Both the position numbers and the translations under genes were made by a program. A DNA stretch of 64,000 bases from Kineothrix sp. IPX-CK. Lineage in GTDB: Bacteria; Bacillota; Clostridia; Lachnospirales; Lachnospiraceae. Each line of letters begins with the position of its first letter. Positions within the stretch are counted from its first letter, which is position 1. The notes below the pieces were generated by a model that searched no databases, was not told the origin of the DNA, and was given only the letters and a program-made list of their open reading frames with translations. This document shows, piece by piece, positions 38,588-46,949 of this stretch. The DNA is taken from positions 3,906,001 to 3,970,000 of the forward strand of contig NZ_CP146256.1 of NCBI RefSeq assembly GCF_039134705.1, read 5' to 3'.

Positions 38588-39246
38588 ACGTTGTTTTCAA
38601 TCCTTTCAAGGCTTCCGGTCTCTTCCAGTCTTTTCTTCCTGATTTCAGCAAAATTGCCCTCTGTCACATTGGTATCCTCCGCCACATCACCTCGTCCGAG
38701 CACTGTCCGCACGGTCAGCCACAGTACCTTCATATCCATGCCAAAAGAAAGATTTCTCACGTACTCCACATCCTTCTTAAAACGACTGTCCCAATCGATG
38801 AAGTTCCGTCCGCTTACCTGAGCCAGTCCGGTAAGCCCGGGACGCACCGTATGGCGCAGTTTCTCTTCCTCCGTGTAATAAGGCAGATAGGAGACAAGAA
38901 GAGGCCTGGGGCCAATGATACTCATATCTCCCGTTAATATATTCAGAAGCTCGGGAAGTTCATCCAGACTGGTGGCACGAAGAATTTTGCCGAATTTCGT
39001 AAGCCTGATGCTATCAGGCAAGAGGTTTCCATTCTCATCCCTTTTATCTGTCATCGTTCGGAATTTGCAAAGAGTAAAGACCTTCTCATTCTTCCCCGGC
39101 CTCTCCTGCTTGAAAAAAACGGGACTTCCGAGCTTTGTCCTAACGAGTACAGCCAGCACGAAAAATAAAGGAGACAAGATAACGATTCCTATAAGCGCTA
39201 ATAAGAAATCCAGTATTCTTTTTACATATCTTCCATATACCGTAAT
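38584..39246 (-). CDS. PglC-type initiating sugar phosphotransferase with apparent ATT start
   Basis: About 220 residues. It moves phospho-sugar onto undecaprenyl phosphate. The catalytic part shows KFRTM, LDELPELLNIL, GPRPLL and RPGLTGLAQVSGRN. No ATG, GTG or TTG lies in frame upstream of TTG 39177, and starting there would delete the N-terminal membrane helix needed by this family. In frame, ATT (39244-39246) is preceded by AAGGAGG (39255-39261) with ideal 8-nt spacing and yields (I)TVYGRYVKRILDFLLALIG, the expected basic-hydrophobic start. The ribosome site overlaps the stop of the aminotransferase gene. Confidence 0.86.
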   Translation of the reverse strand: MTVYGRYVKRILDFLLALIGIVILSPLFFVLAVLVRTKLGSPVFFKQERPGKNEKVFTLCKFRTMTDKRDENGNLLPDSIRLTKFGKILRATSLDELPELLNILTGDMSIIGPRPLLVSYLPYYTEEEKLRHTVRPGLTGLAQVSGRNFIDWDSRFKKDVEYVRNLSFGMDMKVLWLTVRTVLGRGDVAEDTNVTEGNFAEIRKKRLEETGSLERIENNV

Positions 39247-39259
39247 AGCCGTTACCTCC

Positions 39260-40438
39260 TTAATAAACCAAAAACCTGTTACTGCTCACTCCGTTCTCAG
39301 TAACAAAAACCTTTCTCACAATACTGATTATCCGGTCCATATCTTCCTGCGTATTCTTGATGTCGCTGGGAAGGCACAAGCCTCTGTTGAAAATATCCTC
39401 AGATACGCTTATCATACCGTCTTTTTCTTCCGAAAGAGAAATAAAATCATATTCCTGAAATACAGGCTGCAGGTGCATCGGCTTCCAAATAGGCCGGCAC
39501 TCGATATTCTCTGCCTCAAGTGCATCCATGATCATATCAGGAGTAACTCTGCAGCCCGCTTTTATCGTCATGCAGGACAGCCAGTTATTGGCATCCCCAT
39601 CCGGATTCAACGGATTCATAGTAATCTCCGGTATGTCCGAAAAAGCTTCCTGATACCGCTTATAAATAGCTTTTTTAAGTGCCTTGTGTTCGTCCAGCGA
39701 CAAAAGCTGCCCCCTGCCGATTCCCGCCGTCACGTTGCTCATGCGGTAATTGTAGCCAATCTGAGAATGCTGATAATGTCTGGCAGGGTCTCTGGCCTGT
39801 GTAGATAAGAACCGTGCCTTTTCTATCATTTCCTCCTCCTCGGACACAAGCATACCCCCTCCCGAGGTCGTAATGATCTTATTGCCGTTAAAGGAATAAA
39901 TACCGAACCTGCCGAAGGTTCCGGTATGTTTTCCCTTATATGTGCTGCTCAGGGATTCTGCCGCATCCTCTATAACCACGGTACCCTTCCCGGCACAGAT
40001 CTCCATGATCTCCTGAAGCTTTGCCGGAGTTCCATATAAATGAACGATGATGACCGCTTTGGGAGAAGGATATTTTTCATAAGCCTTCTTCAGCGCTTCC
40101 GGAGACATATTCCACGTTTCTTCCTCCGAATCTATGAATACGGGCGTGGCGTTTTCATACATGACCGGATTGCAGGTTGCGGAAAAGGTGAGAGATGGAA
40201 CAAATATAATATCTTCCTTTTTTACACCAAGCAAGCGCAGTGCGAGATGAATCGCCGCGGTCCCCGAACTTAAGGCTGCCGCATAAGGTATGTTCACATA
40301 CTCCGCCAGTTCTTTTTCAAAACTGTTTACGTTAGGACCGAGAGGAGCCACCCAGTTAGTATCGAATGCCTCTTTTACGAATTCCTGCTCCTTTCCGTGC
40401 ATGGTAGGAGAAGACAGGTATATCCTCTTGTTTTCCAT
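39260..40438 (-). CDS. DegT/DnrJ/EryC1 aminotransferase (PglE-like)
   Basis: A 392-residue PLP-dependent sugar aminotransferase: SSPTMHGKEQEFVKEAFDTNWVAP at the N-terminus, SGTAAIHLALRLLG, DAAESLSSTYKG and the lysine-containing FGIYSFNGNKIITTSGGG. It aminates C4 of UDP-4-keto-6-deoxy-GlcNAc in the bacillosamine route when paired with a PglF-type dehydratase, which lies directly upstream, and with the PglC-type initiator downstream. The last codons (NGVSSN) lie within a repeated 27-bp hairpin-like sequence (39278-39304), so the C-terminus may have been altered by it. Confidence 0.9.
   Translation of the reverse strand: MENKRIYLSSPTMHGKEQEFVKEAFDTNWVAPLGPNVNSFEKELAEYVNIPYAAALSSGTAAIHLALRLLGVKKEDIIFVPSLTFSATCNPVMYENATPVFIDSEEETWNMSPEALKKAYEKYPSPKAVIIVHLYGTPAKLQEIMEICAGKGTVVIEDAAESLSSTYKGKHTGTFGRFGIYSFNGNKIITTSGGGMLVSEEEEMIEKARFLSTQARDPARHYQHSQIGYNYRMSNVTAGIGRGQLLSLDEHKALKKAIYKRYQEAFSDIPEITMNPLNPDGDANNWLSCMTIKAGCRVTPDMIMDALEAENIECRPIWKPMHLQPVFQEYDFISLSEEKDGMISVSEDIFNRGLCLPSDIKNTQEDMDRIISIVRKVFVTENGVSSNRFLVY
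39278..39304. repeat. 27-bp hairpin-like repeat, copy 1 (within aminotransferase 3' end)
   Basis: A GTTACTG ... CAGTAAC inverted sequence around a TCACTCCGTT core. A second copy at 56740-56766 matches 24 of 27 positions. This copy lies inside the last codons of the aminotransferase and ends 32 nt before the ATT start of the PglC-like gene. Confidence 0.6.
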
Positions 40439-40486
40439 TGATAAAACGCCTCTTTTCTTTTATAAAATAACCTGAAATATATAATG

Positions 40487-42385
40487 TTATGATTTTATTA
40501 AATCCTTATAATGATAGGTCGGTACGATTTCCTTCACTAAGGGGCGAATGTCCGCCACTTCTTCTCTGGATTCTTCCTTCAGCTTTTTCAGCTGGGCGAA
40601 GAATTTCATCTCATCAAGTTCTATCGGTCTCCCTACATGAATCAATTTATTTGCCGTTTCCTTCAAGCCCTCTGCATCCATGAGAAGCTCTTCGTACAGC
40701 TTTTCACCGGGGCGCAGCCCCGTAAACTCTATCTTAATATCCTCTCCTACACGGTATCCGGATAAACGGATCAAGTTCTCCGCCAAATCCAATATCCTCA
40801 CCGGCTCTCCCATGTCAAGCACAAAGATTTCTCCGCCCTTCGCATAGGCTCCAGCCTGTAACACCAAGGAAACCGCTTCCGGAATCGTCATAAAATAACG
40901 GATAATATCGGGATGGGTCACCGTTACCGGCCCCCCCTTCATAATCTGCTTTCTGAAAAGCGGGATGACGCTGCCATTGCTGCCAAGGACATTTCCGAAG
41001 CGCACTGCGACGAACTCCGTCTCGTAATGGTTGTTGAAGGTCTGAATGATCATCTCACAGATACGCTTGCTGGCTCCCATAATATTGGTTGGGTTCACCG
41101 CCTTATCGGTGGAAATCAGTACGAACTTCTTTACCCCGTAAAAAGCTGCCGCCTGAGCGGTTTTCCAAGTACCGAAGACATTGTTCTTCACCGCCTCGTT
41201 GGGGCTGTCCTCCATCAAGGGAACATGTTTATGCGCCGCCGCATGATAAACGATGTCCGGCCTGTAATGTTCGAATATCCAGTTGATTCTGTTCGTATTG
41301 CGAACAGATGCGATAAGCACCACGAGATCCAACTGTGAGTCGGAGTCCGCATCACAATATTTCGTCTTTAACTCCTGCTGTATGTCATATACGCTGTTTT
41401 CATAAATATCCAGAATAATAAGCTTCTTCGGCCTATGACCTGCAATCTGCCTGCACAGCTCACTGCCGATGGAGCCGCCTCCGCCGGTTACCAGGACCGT
41501 TTTATTCTGCACATAGCCAAGTATCGAATCGATATCCACACTGATGGGATCCCTGCCGAGCAGATCCTCAACTTCAATGTCTCTTAACTTGCTGACATTG
41601 ACTTCCCCGTTCACCAGCTGATACATACCGGGCAGAGAGCGCAGTTTACAGCTTGTCTCCTTGCAGATTTCCAGAATCTTTCGAAGCTCAGAACGGGAAA
41701 TAGAGGGCATGGCCACGATAATTTCATCGATATCGTAAATGTCGGCGCATTCGATAATCTTATCCCTGCCGCCGGCTACCTTGATTCCCTGAATGTATCT
41801 TCCCCATTTACCCTTGTCGTCATCAATGATACATCTGATGACCATAGTGCTGAAATTGCTGTTCACAATCTCCTTGATGATGACATTTGCCGCCTCGCCC
41901 GCGCCTATTACCATAACAGAGATTCCATTTTTCTTATTCTGCTGCTTGTGCTTCTGACTTCTCAAAAACCTGTAAGAAAAGCGACTGACAAAAATCATGC
42001 TGATCAGCACAAACATATACAAAAAGTAATAGCTCTTAGGCACCGGCTGCTGTACAGTCTTAAAAAACTGCAAGCCAACGCTGTTTAAAACTGCCGAAAT
42101 TACACAGGACACAACCACGTTCTGCAGCTCCGTCTCTCCCGCAAACGCCCACAGGCTGTGATACAGCCTGAAAAAGTAAAAAATGAGCAGCGTCAGCAAT
42201 ATATTGACCGGAAGAAATCTTGTAATAGGGTCCAGAAAGTGGGCCGGTACCGTGTCGATATGAAATTCGTAACGAATGAGCACCGCCATATAACTTGCAA
42301 AAATAATGCTGATGATATCATAAATGATCAGGCTCGTTCTTCTGTAGAACAATTTTACATTAAAAGGCTTTCTATCTTTCTTCAT
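40487..42385 (-). CDS. Membrane-bound UDP-sugar 4,6-dehydratase (PglF/WbpM/CapD family)
   Basis: About 632 residues. Four N-terminal membrane helices (about 15-130), a CoA-binding-like domain with VMVIGAGEAANVI near 155, then the dehydratase domain with VTGGGGSIGSEL near 300, LISTDKAVNPTNIMGASKR near 430 and FGNVLGSNGSVIPLF. It turns UDP-GlcNAc into UDP-4-keto-6-deoxy-GlcNAc, the step before the aminotransferase just downstream. The ATG at 42385 has AAGGA 8 nt upstream; the ATG at 42394 is too close to it. It overlaps the preceding gene by 14 bp. Confidence 0.92.
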   Translation of the reverse strand: MKKDRKPFNVKLFYRRTSLIIYDIISIIFASYMAVLIRYEFHIDTVPAHFLDPITRFLPVNILLTLLIFYFFRLYHSLWAFAGETELQNVVVSCVISAVLNSVGLQFFKTVQQPVPKSYYFLYMFVLISMIFVSRFSYRFLRSQKHKQQNKKNGISVMVIGAGEAANVIIKEIVNSNFSTMVIRCIIDDDKGKWGRYIQGIKVAGGRDKIIECADIYDIDEIIVAMPSISRSELRKILEICKETSCKLRSLPGMYQLVNGEVNVSKLRDIEVEDLLGRDPISVDIDSILGYVQNKTVLVTGGGGSIGSELCRQIAGHRPKKLIILDIYENSVYDIQQELKTKYCDADSDSQLDLVVLIASVRNTNRINWIFEHYRPDIVYHAAAHKHVPLMEDSPNEAVKNNVFGTWKTAQAAAFYGVKKFVLISTDKAVNPTNIMGASKRICEMIIQTFNNHYETEFVAVRFGNVLGSNGSVIPLFRKQIMKGGPVTVTHPDIIRYFMTIPEAVSLVLQAGAYAKGGEIFVLDMGEPVRILDLAENLIRLSGYRVGEDIKIEFTGLRPGEKLYEELLMDAEGLKETANKLIHVGRPIELDEMKFFAQLKKLKEESREEVADIRPLVKEIVPTYHYKDLIKS

Positions 42386-45077
42386 TCGTTTCATCCTTTT
42401 TACCCATATCGAATAGCAGAGGCGCTAGCACAATAAGCAAGGTAAATCCTGCCGGATGGCAAAGATGAAATATCCATTCCACCAGGCCCGCCGTGGCAAA
42501 AGCCACTACGACTGTCGCCGGCATCGCAGCACAGGGAACGCTCTCCTTCCTTCTTCCAAAGAAAATACATCCCTGAACGAAAGTTGCAGCTCCCAAGAGG
42601 ATAAACACTACTCCCACAAGGATACCGTGGTCATACGCAACCTGGAGATAAATATTATGTGCATGGACTGCCAATGTTCCATCCGGCAGCAGAGCACCCA
42701 TCTCATCATGCCCCGTCAGATTAAGCTGGTCCAGATAAGCACGGAAAATATCCATACGTCCATTGGCATATTCCTCCGTCTTCTCATATACGCTGGTATC
42801 TTCCACGATATCGTCCTTATCCTCCGGAGTCTCTGTAAAATCACCTTCCTGTGCATCTCTTTCAAGCTCCGCTGCACGGGCATCGTCCGCTGCACGTTCT
42901 TCCTTAGTCTTAGTGCCGATGATACCCAGCTTAGGCTCGCTGCCGTTAGCTGCCGCTTCGCCTGCCCCGTCACTTTGCCCAGACTGATATAAATCGCCGA
43001 CGCCGCCTTCCCATACGACCTCACCCTCGCTGTTAAATCTCTTCGCACGGTATTTCTGATATTCTTCGCTTCTTTCATAGGAAGATGTTCCGCTTTCCTC
43101 AATGCCGAAAATCTTATTATTGAACACTTCCACAAAGCGCTCGACCGTTATATAATACATGGAATCCCATTCGCTGCCTCTTTCAATCGCATCCGGGAAC
43201 ACTTCCACCTCATATTTGTATACATCGCTGCCAAGAGCAGGAATAATCCTCTGACCGGTAAAGACAATTGGGAAACACCAAATTACCGCTGCGCCCATCA
43301 CTACAAACAGGCGCAGAATATTTATAAGTCTTTCTTTTCCCACGCCCCCTGCTGCCATTACCACGCCTACCACCAGCATTGCGGCTACGGACATGAATCC
43401 GGTTCTGGAGGCCGTAAACAGCATATATGTGCCGGAAGCGCCCAGCACCAGCAGCTCCGCCCATATATCCTTCAGCTTATGAGACTCTTTGTATTTATCC
43501 ATAAGTTTCATCAACGCCGCACATATGATGAACGTCAGATATACCGCAGTTACCGTCACCGTATGGAAAATAAACGGGAATCTCGGATATACCCACGATA
43601 AAAACGGCCTGTGCAGCATGGAAAAAATAATGCAGCAGACAAAATGCAGGATCAGTCCGTTACTCATATTTTGCAGCAAATGTGCCTTTTTATCCCAAAG
43701 CGCATAGCAAAGGTAGAACAATACAAAAGAAATGACCAACGCTACCGTCCACCATCTCGTATTTCTGAATACGATAATAAGCAGGAAGAACAGTCCCAAT
43801 ACTCCGCCGTACCAGAGAGAGAGCCGGTTCATTTTTTCTTTTTTCAGGAGCATGAAAACGAGACGCCTTGCGATGGTTACAATTACTAAGCCGGAAAGCA
43901 CCAGCGCCAGTACCCCGTACCGTACCGCCTTCAAATCCAGTTGGTCCATTGCCAGATAATCTACATAGTAGCTATAATAATGATAAACCGCTGCTGCTGC
44001 CAAGGCAGCATACACCAGAGTGATCTTGTTAAATATCTCTTTTTTCTTGCACATAGTAAGGATTGCCAGTGCAAAAAAAACGATGAACTGGCGTTCCGCA
44101 ATTCTATGATGAATGTCGTAAAGACCGTTCATATAATTGCAGCATGCCCATACGGCGCCTGCAATAAAAGCCGACTGAAGATAATCCGCCCCATGCTCCT
44201 TTATTTTATCTCTAAGGGGTACGTACCTGCTTCTGTCTCTTTTATGATTAATGGCGTAAAACAGTGTAGCGCTGCCTAACAGCACTCCTATCGTATAAAA
44301 GATGTTATCCGTAAACTGTCCGCTGAAAAATCTGCGCACACTTATGATATACAAAGCGCCCCCTGTTATTGCCGCCGCCACAATATTGGCTGTATAACGG
44401 AACGCCTTTTCCACGGTAATCAGCTTGTCCTTCTTAGACAAGCGAAAATATACTTGTACAGCTCCGACTAACAGAGCCGCTAAAATGAGAAGTATCACAT
44501 CGTAAGCAAATATTTTGTCCTTACGGAGCGGAACCATATAATAATATTCTCCTACGATATTATAGCCCTGAAGCTCATCATAGTTATAAACCAAACGGCT
44601 TACATACTGTGTCCCCGCTGACGCCGTCTCTTCCAGACCAAACCATACACGGCTGCCGTTTAACCCTTGAAGAAAGAAATAGTAGTCGCTTCCCACTTCC
44701 AGATCCTCATTGATATAGACGGGACAAAAGCCGGGAATATCGATGAATCGCACATCTACTTTTTGTTCGAACATAACCTGCATGTCCGAATCCAGCATAC
44801 GGAAGATAAAGGAATCCACTCTCTGGTCTTTGTTCCAGCCGTTCTCGAAATCCGCAATGTACAAATTGACCGTTCCTAAATGGTCGTACTGAGCGATAAA
44901 ACGTTGTAAAAGGTAATCCTCACCTATGCTGTCCGAAGAACCGGCCAGAATCTGATTACTGACAGAGGGAATCGTCTCGTCCCACATACGGATTGGATAA
45001 ATCGTCATCATTGCTATTAAGGTAAGCAGTATTATTACGCTCTGTATCGCGTGACTTTTATTTACAATTTTATACAT
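42372..45077 (-). CDS. Large Wzy/O-antigen ligase-like membrane protein with external N-terminal domain
   Basis: About 901 residues. A first membrane helix (about 10-30) is followed by a beta-rich external region (about 35-190), then some twelve membrane helices. A long hydrophilic, strongly acidic loop (about 620-770) contains repeated E and D (ETPEDKDDIVED, DARAAELERDAQ). After it comes DGTLAVHAHNIYLQVAYDHGILVG, the Wzy_C/O-antigen ligase histidine-loop signature. It probably polymerises or ligates the glycan outside the membrane. It is far larger than the 415-residue polymerase at 8984. ATG 45077 has GGAGAG just upstream. Confidence 0.8.
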   Translation of the reverse strand: MYKIVNKSHAIQSVIILLTLIAMMTIYPIRMWDETIPSVSNQILAGSSDSIGEDYLLQRFIAQYDHLGTVNLYIADFENGWNKDQRVDSFIFRMLDSDMQVMFEQKVDVRFIDIPGFCPVYINEDLEVGSDYYFFLQGLNGSRVWFGLEETASAGTQYVSRLVYNYDELQGYNIVGEYYYMVPLRKDKIFAYDVILLILAALLVGAVQVYFRLSKKDKLITVEKAFRYTANIVAAAITGGALYIISVRRFFSGQFTDNIFYTIGVLLGSATLFYAINHKRDRSRYVPLRDKIKEHGADYLQSAFIAGAVWACCNYMNGLYDIHHRIAERQFIVFFALAILTMCKKKEIFNKITLVYAALAAAAVYHYYSYYVDYLAMDQLDLKAVRYGVLALVLSGLVIVTIARRLVFMLLKKEKMNRLSLWYGGVLGLFFLLIIVFRNTRWWTVALVISFVLFYLCYALWDKKAHLLQNMSNGLILHFVCCIIFSMLHRPFLSWVYPRFPFIFHTVTVTAVYLTFIICAALMKLMDKYKESHKLKDIWAELLVLGASGTYMLFTASRTGFMSVAAMLVVGVVMAAGGVGKERLINILRLFVVMGAAVIWCFPIVFTGQRIIPALGSDVYKYEVEVFPDAIERGSEWDSMYYITVERFVEVFNNKIFGIEESGTSSYERSEEYQKYRAKRFNSEGEVVWEGGVGDLYQSGQSDGAGEAAANGSEPKLGIIGTKTKEERAADDARAAELERDAQEGDFTETPEDKDDIVEDTSVYEKTEEYANGRMDIFRAYLDQLNLTGHDEMGALLPDGTLAVHAHNIYLQVAYDHGILVGVVFILLGAATFVQGCIFFGRRKESVPCAAMPATVVVAFATAGLVEWIFHLCHPAGFTLLIVLAPLLFDMGKKDETNEER

Positions 45078-45119
45078 ATGGTCTCTCCATTTCAAATGGT
45101 AAGTATAGCACAGATGCCC

Positions 45120-46943
45120 TCAGTTTACAAGAACAGCAACCATGGCCGGAAGCGTGAACCAGAGGATCAGCACATAGCGGGGCAGATACGTAGGGCCGAG
45201 AATTGCAGTAAGCCATACGAGCAGCACCATCAGGAAGGGGATGAGCAGGTCATAACGCCTTGTATAATAAGTATAGCCAAAAGTAAAGGCGAACACCCAG
45301 AAAAGAAATCCGGCCGAAAACATCATGGATAGGACAGGCACCTTCTGCTGTGCAACCTCCAGGGACATACTTCTATACCAATCGTTCAAAATCGGAAGCT
45401 TGCTCTCCCTGGTTCCAGGCTGCTCCACCTCATAACCGAAGAACGAGCTATCCTCATACGTAAAGGTAAATACTTCATTTCCACGATATACATCTATGAC
45501 CGTGTCCGGATACCAGAGCCCATAGGAAGTCATGAACCATGCATTGATATACGTAAATGGATGTTCCATTCCTATCTTCGCCCAAAGCCTCATGTATTTT
45601 CCCGGATCAGCAGCATAAGCCTCGTTATCGAACCATATCTTTACCCCGTCGGATACCTTCGCCGTATAAAACCTAAGCGCTTCCTCGGGGAGAATCTCAT
45701 ACAAGGTCTCCAGGTCCTCCTCGGTAAAGCTCTCTCTGTCATACTCATAAGCTCTTGAAAGCTGTTGGAGCGGAACAGTCAGCATCTCCTGCTTTCCGGC
45801 AGACTGTGCCGAAAGCAACGCCGAAAGACCTGCTGCCGCGAGAAAATAAACCGCGAATATGCCTCCCAGGAGGAATGCCAGCTTCCTACGCACATCCTTC
45901 ATGTAAAACAAAAGTACCGGTGCCATAACGAGAAAAGCATACATACCGTTATGCCGAAAGGACATCATAACAAAGGCACAGCTTCCAAAAAACAGCAGCT
46001 TCTTCCAAGAAGCAAAAAAGCTCTCTTTCTCTCTAGCCATATCCGCCATGGAAAGAAGCAGTAAAAGCAAAGCAGCAGTAAAGATTCCATCCTTCGCCGA
46101 GCATAAGGTGAACATGACGATTACCGGGAAAAAGGCGAAGTAAAAAAAGGTGCCGGCGCGAAGGAGGAATGCAACGCCTCTTTTTTTCATATAGGAAACC
46201 ACATAAGTAAACACCCCTGACATGAAAAGCATTTGGAGCAGCGTATAGGCTGCAATTCCCATATTATAAGAGTCGGTCAGCTTATTTACCCCTAAAATCG
46301 TCCCTCCCAGCAAAAGCACGTGAAAAAGAGGATGGTGAGTAGTAAAATTTCTCGTCTGCACCTGAATGAACTCATCCTGCGCATCATATACGAAAAAGCC
46401 CGGATATACCGCCAGAAATACCGGCAGCCAGCAAAGAAAAAACAGGCACATCGTAAGTGCCGTCCGCTTTCTTTCTGACAAACCGTTCCACTTCCCATAG
46501 AGCTTATGCCATACGCTGTCTCTATCCACAGACTTTTTTTCGCTTTTATCACGGTCTCTTCTCTTCTGCCAGGCCTCAAGCGTTTTCCATGTGCATTGTA
46601 TCCAGATTGCCAGTATTCCGGTCCAGATTACGATAGCTATCCACATGCCGGAATCCTTAAAATTTACGTTTTCCCCATAATCCAGCTGAACGCCGAAGGC
46701 GATGCAGCAGGAAAACAACAGTCCTAAAAACCCTGCCGCTGCAGCGCTTTTCCTATCTATTTTTTTTCCTGCGTTTACGAAGGAGCGGTAAAGCGCATAA
46801 GCACAGCCTCCCCATAGAAATACACTAAGAAAGCTGTTGCTTATTGCAAGACTGTTTTCCTTCAAATTCAGCATCTTCGGCAGACACCACGTCCCTGCGA
46901 GGGCTAGCAGCAAAGATACAATAATAGCCTTTTTTTTCTGCAT
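45120..46943 (-). CDS. DUF6020-like polytopic membrane protein
   Basis: A 607-residue protein with about twelve membrane helices. PVFLAVYPGFFVYDAQDEFIQ followed by THHPLFHVLLLGG resembles DUF6020 proteins, where an acidic pair beside a helix recalls GT-C glycosyltransferases. A soluble loop around 395-510 is external. No named function is known to me. Because it lies between a GNAT-GT2 fusion and the polymerase-like gene, a role in sugar transfer outside the membrane is plausible but inferred. Confidence 0.75.
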   Translation of the reverse strand: MQKKKAIIVSLLLALAGTWCLPKMLNLKENSLAISNSFLSVFLWGGCAYALYRSFVNAGKKIDRKSAAAAGFLGLLFSCCIAFGVQLDYGENVNFKDSGMWIAIVIWTGILAIWIQCTWKTLEAWQKRRDRDKSEKKSVDRDSVWHKLYGKWNGLSERKRTALTMCLFFLCWLPVFLAVYPGFFVYDAQDEFIQVQTRNFTTHHPLFHVLLLGGTILGVNKLTDSYNMGIAAYTLLQMLFMSGVFTYVVSYMKKRGVAFLLRAGTFFYFAFFPVIVMFTLCSAKDGIFTAALLLLLLSMADMAREKESFFASWKKLLFFGSCAFVMMSFRHNGMYAFLVMAPVLLFYMKDVRRKLAFLLGGIFAVYFLAAAGLSALLSAQSAGKQEMLTVPLQQLSRAYEYDRESFTEEDLETLYEILPEEALRFYTAKVSDGVKIWFDNEAYAADPGKYMRLWAKIGMEHPFTYINAWFMTSYGLWYPDTVIDVYRGNEVFTFTYEDSSFFGYEVEQPGTRESKLPILNDWYRSMSLEVAQQKVPVLSMMFSAGFLFWVFAFTFGYTYYTRRYDLLIPFLMVLLVWLTAILGPTYLPRYVLILWFTLPAMVAVLVN

Positions 46944-46949
46944 AACCGC

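Noticed and set aside
38915..39808. Plus-strand open frame of about 297 codons
   Set aside because: It runs antisense across the PglC-like gene and its neighbour, has no recognisable domain and no ribosome site, and breaks the uniform minus-strand layout.
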